Shown here: positions 63,536 through 64,000 of the stretch, one piece after another
Position numbering within the stretch: the stretch's first letter is position 1
Layout: every line of letters starts with the position of its first letter
Origin: Bufo bufo
Lineage: Eukaryota; Chordata; Amphibia; Anura; Bufonidae
NCBI RefSeq assembly: GCF_905171765.1
Contig: NC_053392.1
Location: 451,272,722 to 451,336,721, forward strand
DNA: 64,000 nucleotides
Reading direction: 5' to 3'
The notes under the pieces: generated by a model
Databases searched by the model: none
What the model saw: only the letters and a program-made list of their open reading frames with translations
What the model was told of the DNA's origin: nothing
Program-made: the position numbers and the translations under genes

Positions 63536-64000
63536 GCAAGGAGTGAGGAAGAATAGACAGGACGCTTGCATGCATGAGCCACTGGTGAGATAGGCAGGTG
63601 AGCAATGCGGCAGCCATGCCCACTGAGAGAAGGGAGATGGTGTCGGGCACGGACCACTGCCATAAAATCAGGAGAGATAAGCCATCAATATCTGATTAGC
63701 ACAGGTTTGACAGGCTGCACCCTTGACAATCAGCTGTAGGCATCAGAAGTAGGCGGTAAAACTAAACTGCTCCATCCATTGTGTAGTGGACGGAGATGGT
63801 TAAGGCAGAACTGATCCCACTTAAGTGAATAAATGCGTCTGTGTATTTTGATTGCCTTTATCTTTAGCATTACACACTAGAGCTATTTATTTGTGGAATC
63901 ATTAGGGCTGTGTATGAGGGACTATTTTCTATGCAGGGGAGTTAACAAAAGCTGATTGGAAAGCACACCTGGGAGATGCATATGCTTGTAAGAGGGTCCT
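63536..64000. other. Intronic sequence, no feature recognised
   Basis: No exon matching the PGBD5 C-terminus and no clear repeat border was seen. Confidence 0.5.

Noticed and set aside
1..64000. Bacterial features, CRISPR arrays, rRNA operons
   Set aside because: Direct repeats here are minisatellites without spacers of uniform size; splice sites, LINEs, SINEs and Tc1 elements show a eukaryotic chromosome.

Overview
The window is vertebrate nuclear DNA, most likely from a frog or toad (Anura). It looks like the 3' half of one host gene whose introns are packed with transposable elements. The gene is read from four exons on the + strand (3493-3627, 44571-44751, 55957-56154, 61817-61919). They have consensus splice sites and compatible phases and encode about 205 consecutive residues of PGBD5, the domesticated piggyBac transposase-derived protein. 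The start of the gene lies upstream and the final exon(s) downstream of the window. The visible introns are about 40.9, 11.2 and 5.7 kb. The anuran assignment is an inference from the repeats: many Tc1/mariner families, Penelope-like elements, L1/Tx1-like and CR1/L2-like LINEs, a chromodomain Ty3/Gypsy element, and CpG-rich fold-back MITEs of the kind common in frog genomes.

Layout. 1-3.5 kb: 3' end of a CR1/L2-type LINE with an inverted second copy, then a decayed Tc1-like element. 4-6.5 kb: nested palindromic MITEs; one insertion is proven by an uninterrupted copy of its target elsewhere in the window. 6.5-11.5 kb: 5' half of a CR1/L2-like LINE (minus strand), split by a 5'-truncated L1 (14-bp target duplication), itself split by a hAT element (8-bp duplication) carrying a 1.1-kb minisatellite. 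14.2-24.1 kb: one Tc1-like element opened by a 7-kb L1 (16-bp duplication) and a 1.09-kb solo LTR (5-bp duplication); the L1 is in turn broken by a 1.5-kb fold-back element with TA ends. 26.6-32.1 kb: complete Ty3/Gypsy chromovirus (minus strand, 649-bp LTRs, 5-bp duplication) inside an L1 endonuclease fragment. 32.5-43.3 kb: two Penelope-like elements, both disrupted by Tc1 elements, plus TTAA-flanked MITEs and degenerate hammerhead-like motifs. 43.7-57 kb: exons 2 and 3 among fold-back MITEs, an inverted minisatellite, a tandem array of about 0.3-kb repeats, and Tc1 elements. 57-64 kb: a second intact Tc1 element, more MITEs, exon 4, LTR-like sequence and a tRNA-derived SINE.

Two Tc1-like elements have uninterrupted transposase ORFs with complete catalytic triads: 47962-49523 (DD37E spacing) and 57735-59315 (DD34E spacing). 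All other element ORFs are broken. The gene and the elements do not form a pathway; the elements are passengers in the introns. The most interesting biology is that a domesticated piggyBac-type protein, with two of the three ancestral catalytic aspartates visibly replaced, has introns holding at least seven MITEs inserted at TTAA, the piggyBac target. Also notable are a perfect 89-bp inverted repeat able to form a long intronic hairpin RNA, and multi-level insertions whose relative ages can be read from exact target-site duplications.
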